The translations under genes were made by a program, and so were the position numbers. Under the pieces are notes generated by a model. That model saw only the letters and a program-made list of their open reading frames with translations, ran no database searches and was not told the origin of the DNA. Shown here piece by piece: positions 45,765 through 56,171 of a stretch of 64,000 nt of DNA; the first letter of the stretch is position 1; every line of letters begins with the position of its first letter. The DNA comes from Calamus simplicifolius (Eukaryota > Streptophyta > Magnoliopsida > Arecales > Arecaceae): NCBI GenBank assembly GCA_900491605.1, contig UESW01004760.1, positions 327,132 through 391,131 of the forward strand, read 5' to 3'.

Positions 45765-46280
45765 ATTACGGCGAAATATTTTTGTCGTTATAAGTTTATT
45801 TATAACGGCGAAATAAAAATTAAATTTATCGTAAAACCTATTTATTACGATGAAATAATTTTTCACCGTAATAAAAAGACTTATTACGACGAATTTTAAA
45901 TTTCGTCGTAATAGGTCCCAGTTATATTTTAGTATTTTTATTTTTTTTATTTTTCTTTTATTTTATTACGGCAAAATAATTTTTCGCCATAATAAAAAGA
46001 CTTATTACAATAAATTTTAAAATTCGTCGTAATGGGTCCCGGTTATATTTTAGTATTTTTATTTTTTTTTATTTTTCTTTCATTTTATTACGGTGAAATA
46101 ATTTTTCACCGTAATAAAAAGACTTATTACGATGAATTTTAAAATTCATCGTAATAGGTCCCAGTTATATTTCAGTATTTTTATTTTTTTTATTTTTTAT
46201 TTTTCTTTCGTTTTATTACGATAAAATAATTTTTCATCATAATAAAAAGACTTATTACGATAAATTTTAAAATAGTCAAA
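45765..46280. repeat. CACTA subterminal repeats, left block
   Basis: Tandem copies of TTTTATTACGGYGAAATAAT and inverse TTTTTCRCCGTAATAAAAAG, with a larger repeat unit of about 120-130 bp (TTCGTCGTAATAGGTCCCAG recurs three times). Probable transposase binding region. Confidence 0.85.
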
Positions 46281-46385
46281 CCGCAACGTACCTTAAACAT
46301 AGAAAGATAAGGAAATCTAGCTCCTAAGAAAAAGGACCATAAAAAACAGAAGGATCAAAAGACAAAAGCCACTTAAGCATCATAC

Positions 46386-46931
46386 CTTCAGTTTGTCCCC
46401 ATTTCTCCCAATCTGCATGCTCAAATGTTGTGTTCAATGCTTCTGCAAAAATGAGAATTGCACAAAACAGGGGGAAAAAATGTGATCAAGCGTTAGCCCA
46501 TTGAAATCCAGAGGGAAAGACTGTGACTAGTCTAAGGGTGTTAGTGGGCCAGGATTTGGGCTGGCTATTACACTATTTTGGGCCAGGCCTAGAGCCCAGC
46601 CTCATCCATCAATTTGGATCCGATAAACCAAAACCCAATCCATTAACAGCCCAACTGGGTGCAAGGACCATAAGTATTCAAAATTTAAAAACAATATATT
46701 CAACAAAATTACCTCCAACGGTCTCAAGTTCCATTCCATGTAAAATCGTATAACCATGCAATAAATCTTCAACCCTCTCATCAATACTAAGGTCTTCAAT
46801 AAATTCGGGTGCAACTGAAGCACCCCAAGAATGTAACTCCTGCAGTGATACTGAAACGGAAATTTCTTGACAAAGATCTGCAGCCTCAGCTAACAAGTTC
46901 CCTGGAGGGCTTACCATCTGAGTCACAGCAT
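46386..46931 (-). pseudogene. Captured host gene fragment: two exons and one intron, unidentified
   Basis: Minus strand: acceptor TTTTGTTTCAG precedes an exon 46931-46713 reading AVTQMVSPPGNLLAEAADLC, QEISVSVSLQELHSWGASVA, PEFIEDLSIDERVEDLLHGY and TILHGMELETVG. The donor is GTAATT. After an intron of about 270 bp, acceptor TTTTTGCAG precedes exon 46442-46386, which continues in phase as EALNTTFEHADWEKWGQTE, with donor GTATGA. The exons splice in frame with no stop. I do not recognise the protein; it is acidic and helical. The intact intron means it was captured as DNA, not from mRNA. No start codon or stop belongs to it. Confidence 0.7.
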
Positions 46932-47223
46932 CTGAAACAAAAGAGGGCAGGTTCAAACAGACCATTGGAGAAGCAGCATTCTCAACAATTGTATTAGATT
47001 ATTATCTTAAATTATTATTGTTTCTTCTCAGAGAGATCTTATTACGGAAGAGGAGCCATCAAGACTTCATCTTTGAAATAATTTTTATTTTGACAAGAAG
47101 AAGAATCAATGGATAAATAAAAAAGCTGAAGAAACCACGTAAGTTTTATCAATTAAAAATACAATATTATTGAATGTAATGTTTTATACTAAACATATTG
47201 AATTTGTTTTCTTTTCATTGCAG

Positions 47224-47575
47224 GCACAGTTAGTAGAGCGACTTTCCTTACAGGACTCTACAATAGAACAAATCAATGAGGATATCATTTTTTAGGAGGT
47301 TTTAGGCTCTAGATCTGGTTATAAAAGAGGATGGGGTCCACTACCGAAGGGTACATCGAGAATTAGAAGTAGTTCTTCATCTTATAAAAACTCACAATTA
47401 AAGGTTGAACTACATGAGTGCCGAGAGCTCATCGCTAAGCAAGAGGATAAGCTCGCTCAGCAAGAGAAGACCATCCAGGATTTAAAGGCGACGACTGCCG
47501 AGCTCACTACTTGCATGCGACAGTTAGTGCCTGGATATCGTCCTAGTAGATCCCAGCTGACCTCACCTCCATAGT
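47224..47575 (+). pseudogene. CACTA transposase-associated C-terminus (Ptta/En/Spm type), remnant
   Basis: After an AG acceptor at about 47223 the plus strand reads AQLVERLSLQDSTIEQINED, then a TAG stop, then EVLGSRSGYKRGWGPLPKG, SSSSYKNSQLKVELHECREL and KQEDKLAQQEKTIQDLKATT, ending SQLTSPP and TAG. The EVLGxRSGYxRG segment followed by a coiled coil is typical of the plant En/Spm-type transposase-associated protein (TnpA-like, DNA binding). The in-frame stop and missing N-terminus make it non-functional. It ties the element to the CACTA superfamily independently of its ends. Confidence 0.8.
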
Positions 47576-47789
47576 ACATGTATGTTTTTTAATTATGTAT
47601 TTTCTAAAACATTGTATATGATGATTTTATTGAAATGAATGAAAAATTTTATTAAATTTTTTGTGAAACTTTTATATTAAAAAATTATTTCTAATATCGT
47701 TGCTTTAATATTATTTATATTATTGTAACATATGCAAAAATAAAAAAAATATTAAAATAAAATTTTAATATTTTAAAATTTAATTAAAA

Positions 47790-48200
47790 ACTTATTACAG
47801 CGACTTATTTTCGCCGTAATAGATACCTATTATGGCGAAAATAAGTTGATACTATTACGGTGAAAATAAGTCGCCGTAATAAGTTTTTAATATTTTTAAA
47901 ATTTAAATAAAAATCTATTACGGTGACTTATTTTTACCGTAATAGATATCTATTACGACGAAAATAAGTCACCGTAATAAGTTTTTAATTAAATTAATTT
48001 TTAAAAAATATATAACGATAATATGATTTCGTCGTAATAGATATCTATTACGACGAAAATAAGTTGTCGTAGTAAGTTATTACGACAATATGTTATTACG
48101 ATGATTTTGTAATTTATTATGATGGATTTTTTTATCATCGTAATAACTTATTACGACGACTATTGTACCTATTGCGACGAATTAATTCGTCATAATAAGT
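47790..48200. repeat. CACTA subterminal repeats, right block
   Basis: Repeated GACTTATTTTCGCCGTAATA / TATTACGGCGAAAATAAGT pairs in alternating orientation, matching the left block. The motif is spaced roughly every 40-60 bp. Confidence 0.85.
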
Positions 48201-48219
48201 CATTTTTATTGTAGTGTGG

Positions 48220-48870
48220 ACATGCATGGCATGAAAAATATTTATTAGAAAGAAAAGAAACAAAAAGAATGAGCAGAAGAGAGAAAATAAATCCCCTTGT
48301 CTGCGTCTAGACCTCAAATTAAGATGCTCGCTGTCTGTGTGCCGAATCCCCACTGGTGCACAAGGTTACTTGGAATGGGACTTGAAATGGAGGGGAAAAG
48401 GCAGGACAATAAATCATGGGAGTTGGACGCATGACATGAAAGTTGTTTCATGACTCAAAAAATTTATTTTGGAAATAGTGAAAGAGAAAACTTTTCACTT
48501 CCATTTCTTGTCAATTTCAAACTAAAAACAGGAATAACGCAACCAAGCATCATTCTTATTCATGTTTTAATTTTTAAAAATAGAAATATAAAATGAAAGT
48601 TGATGATAAAAGATTTTGAGAAGTTAATACGGTGAAGATACATATACAAAATTATAGTGAACACATGTATATAAGTAAATATCTTATTAACTAAATTATA
48701 ATCAAATTCAGTTAAGCAGGATCAAAATAAATGATTTACAAAAAAAAAATCATAAGCCATCCAATTTTAAGAAGGCTTGCCCTCAAATTAAGTTAATATG
48801 ATAAACTCATTGTTAACGCCTATAAATACGTTAAAAAGGCTAAAAAGAGAAAGATTCATTAGATCCTCCT

Positions 48871-48904
<34 letters not shown>

Positions 48905-50650
48905 GGAGGAAACTGACTTGAGCATAACAGGGACCTTCAAAAAAGACTTCGAGGCCTCTAACATTTCTTGTAGGTGGTTATAATCAATCTTCATTCATAT
49001 TTTGATTTTTTTAGGCTAATCCTTAATTTTTTAAGTAAAAACTTCCGTCAACAAAGGATTTTATAGAGCGAAAGCTGAATTCAAAATTTCTCTCTAAATA
49101 AACCTTATTCGTTAGTGGATTGAGTTAGAATTCAGCATGAACAAAGTCACACTAATAAATACACTCTAAAACTACTTTAATTTAATTCAGACGCGTACGG
49201 GAGATATTTGGTTGGCGGCAAAGATCAACATGCCTAAATATCTTTAAGGTTTTACTTTACACCAAGCTCGCCAAGGGAGGATTATAAGAGGTCTATACTT
49301 CATTAGCTAAATTCATGAGTTGGAGCTTCTAGGTTCAGGGATGGATGATGGAACTCAAATTGTTAGTATATTGCACATGTTAGGTAAGTCTTGTGATAAT
49401 TTTCTCAATTTATATTAAATTTAAGAGGGAACCTTATCAACTTGGGCTATGGACATTCATATTTTATGCGTCCGCAAAGAGTGCTCTAAAGCAAAGTTAG
49501 GGCTTCTAGTAGTAGCTATCATGTTGAAATCTTCTTAAAGTAGTAGCAGTATAGATTAGCGATAGTTGCATCACATTGGATAAGTATATTGGATATTACA
49601 TATTTTATGTACATTTCATGACTTTTAGTTATAGATGTTGGTCTCTGAAGTATTTAATAGTTTTTTTTAATCAATTAAATTTAAAGTCCTTCGATTATGC
49701 CACTTTGGATCATGTGACATGGTCAATTTTGTAACTGCCTAATGGTCATGGCTGGTGGGATTAATTGGAGATTTGCATTGAAGATGGGATATATTCATGA
49801 GACGACCGTGCATGCATAAGTCATGATGCAAGCAAGGATTCAATGGGATGGAACATATATATTTAGGTGCCTCGAAATGGTTCCTATCAAAAAGTGTTTT
49901 GAATGGAGTACATGAGATATGATCTCTTCTAATTTTTACTCCTCAAATCTAGCAAAGTGGAGCTAGCTAGATTAATCTTATTGAATCTTTTCAGTGTTAT
50001 AGGTTGATAAGAGGAATCAAAAAGGGGAGTTGGACATTTCTATATGAAAGGATAAATCCACATGTTAAGTGGGAGTTAAGCTTTATTGTTTCAGTTTTGT
50101 TTATACAAGTTGGGTGCTTTATTCTTCACAAAATAATTAGCATATATAAGTATAAAGGGAGAGCTTGAGATAATTGGCTGCCTACTCTGCTCACACCATT
50201 GGTTCCAGATTTTAGATTGCATATAGTATCTATGAGATATTTTCAGTTCATTGATTAATCATGTTGTAACATGATATCACAATGAAACATATAAGTGTAT
50301 GTTCATGAGTGAGCATAGTCAAAATATGCTAATAAATCAATGCATAAATTCATGATACATACTACTACTCAAGGTATGTATGAATTAGGCATATCATATA
50401 AGCGTGTGTGTGTGTGTAAGCAAAACACTAGTAGCATGCAAGGCCTAATTAATCTCAATACTCTCTTAATCATGGTTAAATCAACAAAAAATATAAGAAT
50501 ATTGAGATCAATTAAGATTCGTATGCTATTGAGATTAATTAAGCTTCGCAGGTTAGGACATCCTGAGTAAGAGACACGTTGCATCTACTTTCAAGTGTTT
50601 TAAAAAATGGGCAAGAAACGCTGCACCGGCGCTTGGATGCAATGATAAGT
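48220..50650. other. Intergenic without recognisable gene
   Basis: AT-rich DNA with an (AT)n run at about 48876-48902 and a (GT)n at about 50406-50418. Short open frames only. No element ends were found. Confidence 0.4.
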
Positions 50651-50659
50651 GAGTAAGGG

Positions 50660-52687
50660 TTCCTGCACTATGAACGAGTATAGATAAAAAAGTTACTCCA
50701 TGATAGTCAGCTTAAAGTAGCAACTTGGAACATAGGAACACCAATAGGTAAAGCAATAAAGATAGTGGACATTATAATTAGGAGAAAAGTAAATATAATA
50801 TACTTACAAGAGACTAAATGGATAAATGAAAGATAAATAGAGAAAATATGATATAAATTATATTATACTAAAATATAAAAATAAAAATGGAGCAAGAATA
50901 ATTGTAAACAAGAATTTAAGGAATATATTGTTAAAGTGACTAGAAAAGAAGATCGAATTATATCACTAAAACTTATAATTAAGAATATTATAATTAACAT
51001 AATTAGTGCATATATACCATAAGTAGGATTAGAACAATGAATTAAGATATAATTTTGGGAAGACATAGATGAAGTAATGCAAGAAATATGACAAGAAAAA
51101 AAAGATATATATAGAAGAAGATTTTAATGGACATGTAGGTAAACAGAGGATGGATATGAAATGGTACATAGAAGGTATAGATTTGGAAATAGGAATAAAA
51201 TCGATGTGAGCATATTAGATTTTGCAGTGGTGTATGATCTCATAATAGCAAAAATTTATTTTAAAAAGAGAGATGAATATTTAATAACATATAAAAATGG
51301 ATCTAAAAAAAGTTAAATAGATTTTTTCTTAACTAAAAAGATGGATATAATAACATGCAAAAATTGTAAAGTTATTTTAGAAAAAAAGTTTAACTTCACA
51401 ACATAGGATAATGGTAGCAGATATATATAAAAGAGAAATTTAGAGTAAAATATAAAACTATTAATCCAAAAATTAAATGGTAAAATTTGAAAGGAGAAAA
51501 ACTAGAATTATTTTAAAAAAGTTAGTAAGAGAAATGATTACGGATAGAGATAGTGATCCCAACATAATGTGAAAAAAATAACTAAATGCATAAAAAATGT
51601 AGCAAAAGAAGTTATAGGAGAATCACAAGGAGTAGAACTATTAAGAAAGAAAACTTAGTAGCGGAACAAAAAAGTTTAAGCTATCATCAAGCTTAAAATG
51701 ATAAACTACAAAATTTGGCAAGAGGATAAGGATGAAGAAAGCCTTAAAAATATAAGAATGTAAAGAAAAAAGCCAAAAAAGTAGTAAGTAATGCCAAACT
51801 TAAAGCATAATAGACTAAATACGAAAGAAAGTAAAAAGACTATATATAAACTAGTAAAACTAAAAGAAAAAAAAAGATCTTTACTATATTAAATATATTA
51901 AGGATAAAGATGAAATAATCTATGAAGATAAAATAGCCTTAGTAAAAGAAGATAAAAAAAGATAGAGAAGTTATTTTAAAAAATTATTAAATAAAAATAA
52001 CTTAATAAAATTAAGGATGGAAGAATGTGATAACCTAGGAGTAACAAATGAAAATAATCTTTTTCATAGATTTAGCACGCTTAAGGTTAAAAAAGCTTTG
52101 AGTAAAATAAAAATGCAAAGGTACTATGGTCAGATGCAATCCCTACTGAGGTTTAAAGAGGCTTAGAAGAAATTGAAGTCATATGGTTAACAAATTTATT
52201 TAATATGATTATAGCAACTAAAAGAATGTTGGATGATCGAAGAAAAAGCATATTAATACTTATATACAAAAATAAAGGAGATATTTAAAACTGTACAAAT
52301 TATAGAGGAATTAAGTTGATGAGTCATACAATGAAATTATGGAAAAGAGTAATAGAAAATCAAATAAGAACTAAAACTTTTGCATCAAATAATCAATTTG
52401 GATTTATACCTGAAAGATCGACTATAGAAGCTATTTATTTATTAAGAAAATTGATGGATAGGAATAGAGAAAAGAAAAAAGACCTTCATATGGTCTTTAT
52501 TGATTTAAAAAAAATATACGATAAAATACCTAAAGAAATAATATGATGGGTTTTAGGAAAAAAAAATTACCAAAAGGTATATAGAATTGATAAAAGATAT
52601 GTATGATAGAGCAATAACTATTATTAAAATAATAATACAAGAAACTAGTGAGTTTCTAATTAATGTAGGTTTACATTAAGGATCTGT
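50660..52687 (+). mobile_element. RTE-type LINE with endonuclease and RT, interrupted at 52688
   Basis: Plus strand: LKVATWNIGTPIGKAIKIVD and VNIIYLQETKW (50712-50820) are the start of an APE-type endonuclease. The downstream part is full of stops. The RT region has MSHTMKLWKRVIENQIR, NNQFGFIPERSTIEAIYLLR and HMVFIDLKKIYDKIPKEI (52319-52546), then LINVGLHQGS-like sequence just before the CACTA insertion. It is the same family as 25581-28743 and 6891-7138, and the longest copy. The 3' end is not found after the insertion within this window. It is not functional. Confidence 0.85.
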
Positions 52688-52794
52688 CACTACAAGAAAA
52701 TACTGAAATAGCGACGCAAATTTAGCGATGCAATTATGCGTCGCTAAATTGCAACCACTTTGCAATGCCTTTGTGACAACAAAATATTGCAACG

Positions 52795-53750
52795 GCCTTA
52801 GCGACGCATTAGCGACTCAATTAATCAGAAAATAAAAAAAATTATTTTTTTAATTAGCTATGCAAATAATGCATCGTAATATTTTTAAATTAATTTTTTA
52901 TAAAATATAAATATCGGAAAAAAAATATTGCGATGCAACACAGTGCATCGCAATATTTTTAAAAGAATTAAATATGTTAAATAGCGACGCATTAGCGATG
53001 CAATAAACCAGAAAATTAGAAAAATTATTTTTAATTTAACGACGCAGCAATTGCGTCACAAATAATTTAAATAAAATTAAATTTTATAAAATATAAATAT
53101 TAGAAAAAAATATTACGATGCAAATCAGTGAGTCGCAATGTTTTTTAAAAAATTAAATATCTTAAATAGCGACGCATTAGCGACGCATTAGCGACGCATT
53201 AGCGATGCAATAAACCAAAAAATTAAAAAAATTATTTTTAATTTAGCGACGCACCAATTGCGTCACAAATAATTTAAATTAAATTAAATTTTATAAAGTA
53301 TAAATATTAGAAAAAAATATTGTGATGCAACTCAGTGCGTCGCAATGTTTTAAAAAAAATTAAATATATTAAATAGCGACGCATTAGCGACGCAATAAAC
53401 CAGAAAATTAGAAAAATTATTTTTTAATTTAGCGACGTAATAACTACATCACAATTATTTTAAATAAAATTAAATTTTATAAAGTATAAATATGAGAAAA
53501 AATAATTGCGACGTAACACAGTGTGTTGCAATGTTTTTAAAAAATTAATTATGTTAAATAGCGACGCATTAGGAATGCAATAAATCAAAAAATTAATTAG
53601 AAAAATTATGTTTTAATTTAGCGATGCACTTGTTGCGTCGTAATTATTATAAATAAAATTAATTTTTATATAATATAATTATCATATTAAAAAATTATGA
53701 TGCAACCCTTTGCATCGCAATGTATTTAAAAAAATTAATTATGTTAAATA
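52795..53750. repeat. CACTA subterminal higher-order repeat, about 185-200 bp x 5
   Basis: TTAAATAGCGACGCATTAGC recurs at about 52978, 53166, 53371 and 53557, each followed by a similar AT-rich spacer and an inverse TGCGTCGCAAT. Around 53750 the next repeat starts (GTTAAATAG) but changes into the GATCG array after nine bases. Confidence 0.85.
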
Positions 53751-53756
53751 GTGATT

Positions 53757-54985
53757 GGTCCAAAATCGATCATGACCGATCGGAATAAGGGCTTGGATCG
53801 ATCGCAACCCTCGGATCATCGCCGATCGGACCGATCGCCACGGTTCGAGATCGGTCGTGGCCGATCGGGATCAGGGCTTGGATCGATCGCAACCGTCGGA
53901 TCGTCAGCGATCTTGGACCGATCGCATCAGTCTGGGATCGGTCATGGCCGATCGGGATGAGGGCTTGGATCGATCGCAACCGTCGGATAGTCGCCGATCG
54001 GACCGATCGCCACGGTCCGAGATCGGTCGTGGCCGATCAGGATCACGGCTTGGATCGATCGCAACCGTCGGATTGTCGCCTATCGGATCGATCACGACGG
54101 TCCGAGATCATTGATCGCCGACCGAGATCGATCAGGGCTTCGATCGATGGCAAACGTCGGATCGACGCCGATCGGTGCGATCGCCACGGTCCGAGATTGG
54201 TCATGGACGATCGGGATCAGGGCTTGGATCGATCGCAACCATCGGATCATCGCCGATTGGACCGATCGCCACGGTCTGAGATCAGTCGTGGCCGATCGGG
54301 ATCAGGGCTTGGTTCGATCGCAACCGTCGGTTCGTCAGCGATCTCGAACCGATCGCAACGGTCCGGGATCGGTCGTGGCCGATCGGGATCAGGGCTTGGA
54401 TCGATCGCAATCATCGGATCGTCGCCGATCGGATCGATCGCCGTGGTCCGAGATCGGTCGTGGCGGATCAGGATCAGGGCTTGGAGCGATGGCAACCATC
54501 GGATCGTCGCCGATCGGACCGATCGCCACGGTCCGAGATCGGTCGTGGCCGATCGGGATCACAGCTTGGATCGATCGCAACCATCGGATTGTCGCCTATC
54601 GGATCGATCGCGACGGTCCAAGATCGTTGATCGCCGACTGGGATCGATCAGGGCTTCGATCGATGGCAACCGTCAGATCGATGCCGATCGGTGCGATCGC
54701 CACGGTCCGAGATCGGTCATGGACGATCGGGATCAGGGCTTGGATCGATCGCAATCGTCGAATCATCGCTGATCGGACTGATTGCCACGGTCCGAGATCA
54801 GTCGTGGCCAATCGGGATCAGGGCTTGGTTCGATCGCAACCGTCGATTCGTCAGCGATCTCGGACCGATCACAACGGTCCGGGATCAGTTGTGACCGATC
54901 GGGATCAGGGCTTGGATCGATCGCAATCGTCGGATCATCGCCGATCGGATCAATCGCCGTGGTCCGAGATCGTTGATCGCCACGG
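53757..54985 (+). repeat. 85-bp GATCG-rich tandem satellite, about 14 units
   Basis: The unit contains GGGCTTGGATCGATCGCAAC, CGTCGGATCGTCGCCGATCG and GACCGATCGCCACGGTCC, roughly 85 bp, with 5-20% variation between units. GATC occurs many times per unit, often as GATCGATC or CGATCG palindromes. GC content is about 60% inside AT-rich DNA. Open frames up to about 300 codons occur in several frames on both strands; since 85 is not a multiple of three each frame cycles through the unit, and these are not genes. An inverted partial copy sits at 1-210. Confidence 0.93.
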
Positions 54986-56170
54986 TGGCCAGGCCACTGT
55001 CAAAAAAAAAAATTTGTAACAGGGGTGGGGGGTGGGAAAACCCCCCCCCCTTTTGTCTTCTCCGGCCACGGCCACGTGGCCAGGCCGCAGTCCAAAAAAA
55101 AAAAGTTAGGGGGGGCCACGGAGCTCTTTGGATAGACTGATTGTTATGTCTTGATTATGCAATAATATTTGTAATGCTAGATAGAAAGTCTTGTTGTATT
55201 ATTATTTAATTTGCATAATGTTTATGCAATAATTAATTTAAGCAGAATGTTTATGCAATAATATTTGTGCATTTGTACTTATTTACAATTGTTATGTCTT
55301 GATTATTTATATTCTGCTGCAAACTGAATGATGCATTAAATTATGTAATGCTAAATAAAAAGTCTTGTTGTAATATTATTTAATTTCCAGCAACAAATTA
55401 GTAGTTTCAATGATTTACATTTTAGTCTTCACAAACATTTGTATTCGACACAATAATCTTAAAAAGTTAGTTATTACATGTATAATTCACAAGAAGTTAA
55501 GAATAACAAGCATAAGTTCGATTGTCTTCGGACTTCCATACTATTAATCACAGCACTATAACCTTTAGACCCGTTTGAGAATTTGTAAGCCTTAGTCTTG
55601 CAAATTCTCAAATTGTCCTGGTGGATAGTTTGAGAATATTTCTTGCGATATGTTAGTTTGCTATTAATCATCGTTGGGTGAGATTTCGGTTTGTATTTGC
55701 TCATATGTTCTCCTAGTGTGGCTTATAAACCACACATTTAGGAGAACATATGGGGAAATGCTGCCGAAATTTCAATGTAACCGATCGATGATAATTAATA
55801 GCAGAATAACATATCAAAAAAAATATTCTTGAATGGGATAGGGCCTTACCTTATAGACATGGAGTGAAGATAGAATTAATTTAAGACACTTGAATGCTTG
55901 TGAAGTCTCATGATTAAACGGACCGCCTTGCGCCCGACCCAAACTCAAGCCCTCCCATTAGCCATGAACCTGTGCATCGGTCCTTGCTAGCACGCCAAGG
56001 ATCGTAGCCGTGGCTCGCCCTTGCATGGTAGGGACCTTAGTTGCCTAAAAAAAATTGGTTTACTTATAAATGATTTAAATGGTTGTTATTAACCTTAGTT
56101 GTGACCAAGAAATAATTTAGTTATATATTTAGTAATACTAATATAGTTTTATTTTGTGGTTTCATTTAAT
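54986..56170. other. Mixed region with homopolymer runs and an inverted repeat
   Basis: Directly after the array, GGCCAGGCC followed by a poly(A) run occurs twice (about 54988 and 55079), with G-run and C-run sequence between them. Then comes AT-rich DNA, and at about 55620-55830 a long imperfect inverted repeat (see findings). The rest, to the start of the copia fragment, shows no gene. Confidence 0.5.
55618..55832. repeat. Long imperfect inverted repeat (about 100-bp arms)
   Basis: CATATGTTCTCCTA at about 55699 is mirrored by TAGGAGAACATATG at 55737, around a short loop. Further out GGTTTGTATTTGCTC pairs with GGGAAATGCTGCC-like sequence, GCTATTAATCATCG with CGATGATAATTAATAGC, and GAGAATATTTCTTGCGATATG with CATATCAAAAAAAATATTC. 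The arms differ by small indels. It could be a foldback element or the scar of an inverted duplication. Confidence 0.7.
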
Positions 56171-56171
56171 G

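Larger units (their letters stand above)
45731..48216. mobile_element. CACTA (En/Spm) element, 2486 bp, non-autonomous, with captured exons
   Basis: Left end CACTACAAGAAAGTATGG, right end TTTTTATTGTAGTG (inverse CACTACAATAAAAA). The 3-bp target duplication TGG is perfect at 45728-45730 and 48217-48219. Both flanks carry repeated TTATTACGGCGAAA-type motifs in both orientations (45765-46280 and 47790-48200). The interior holds two exons of a host-like gene on the minus strand and a transposase-like C-terminus on the plus strand. There is no full transposase, so it would depend on another element. Confidence 0.93.
52688..54990. mobile_element. Left part of a CACTA element with GATCG satellite inside; right end not found
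   Basis: The left end CACTACAAGAAAATACTG follows TGT (52685-52687) and interrupts an RTE LINE, so the insertion point is certain. The subterminal region is full of TAGCGACGCA and its inverse TGCGTCGC. From about 53750 it passes without a visible boundary into the GATCG-rich array. I found no CACTA right end followed by TGT up to 56170. Either the right end is deleted, or it lies beyond the later copia insertion. Confidence 0.65.

Noticed and set aside
53957..55019. Open frames of 271 and 302 codons rich in RSQPSDRR / GSIATVGS-like repeats
   Set aside because: They lie in the 85-bp GATCG satellite. Similar frames occur in several frames on both strands because the unit lacks stops. There is no start context or domain.
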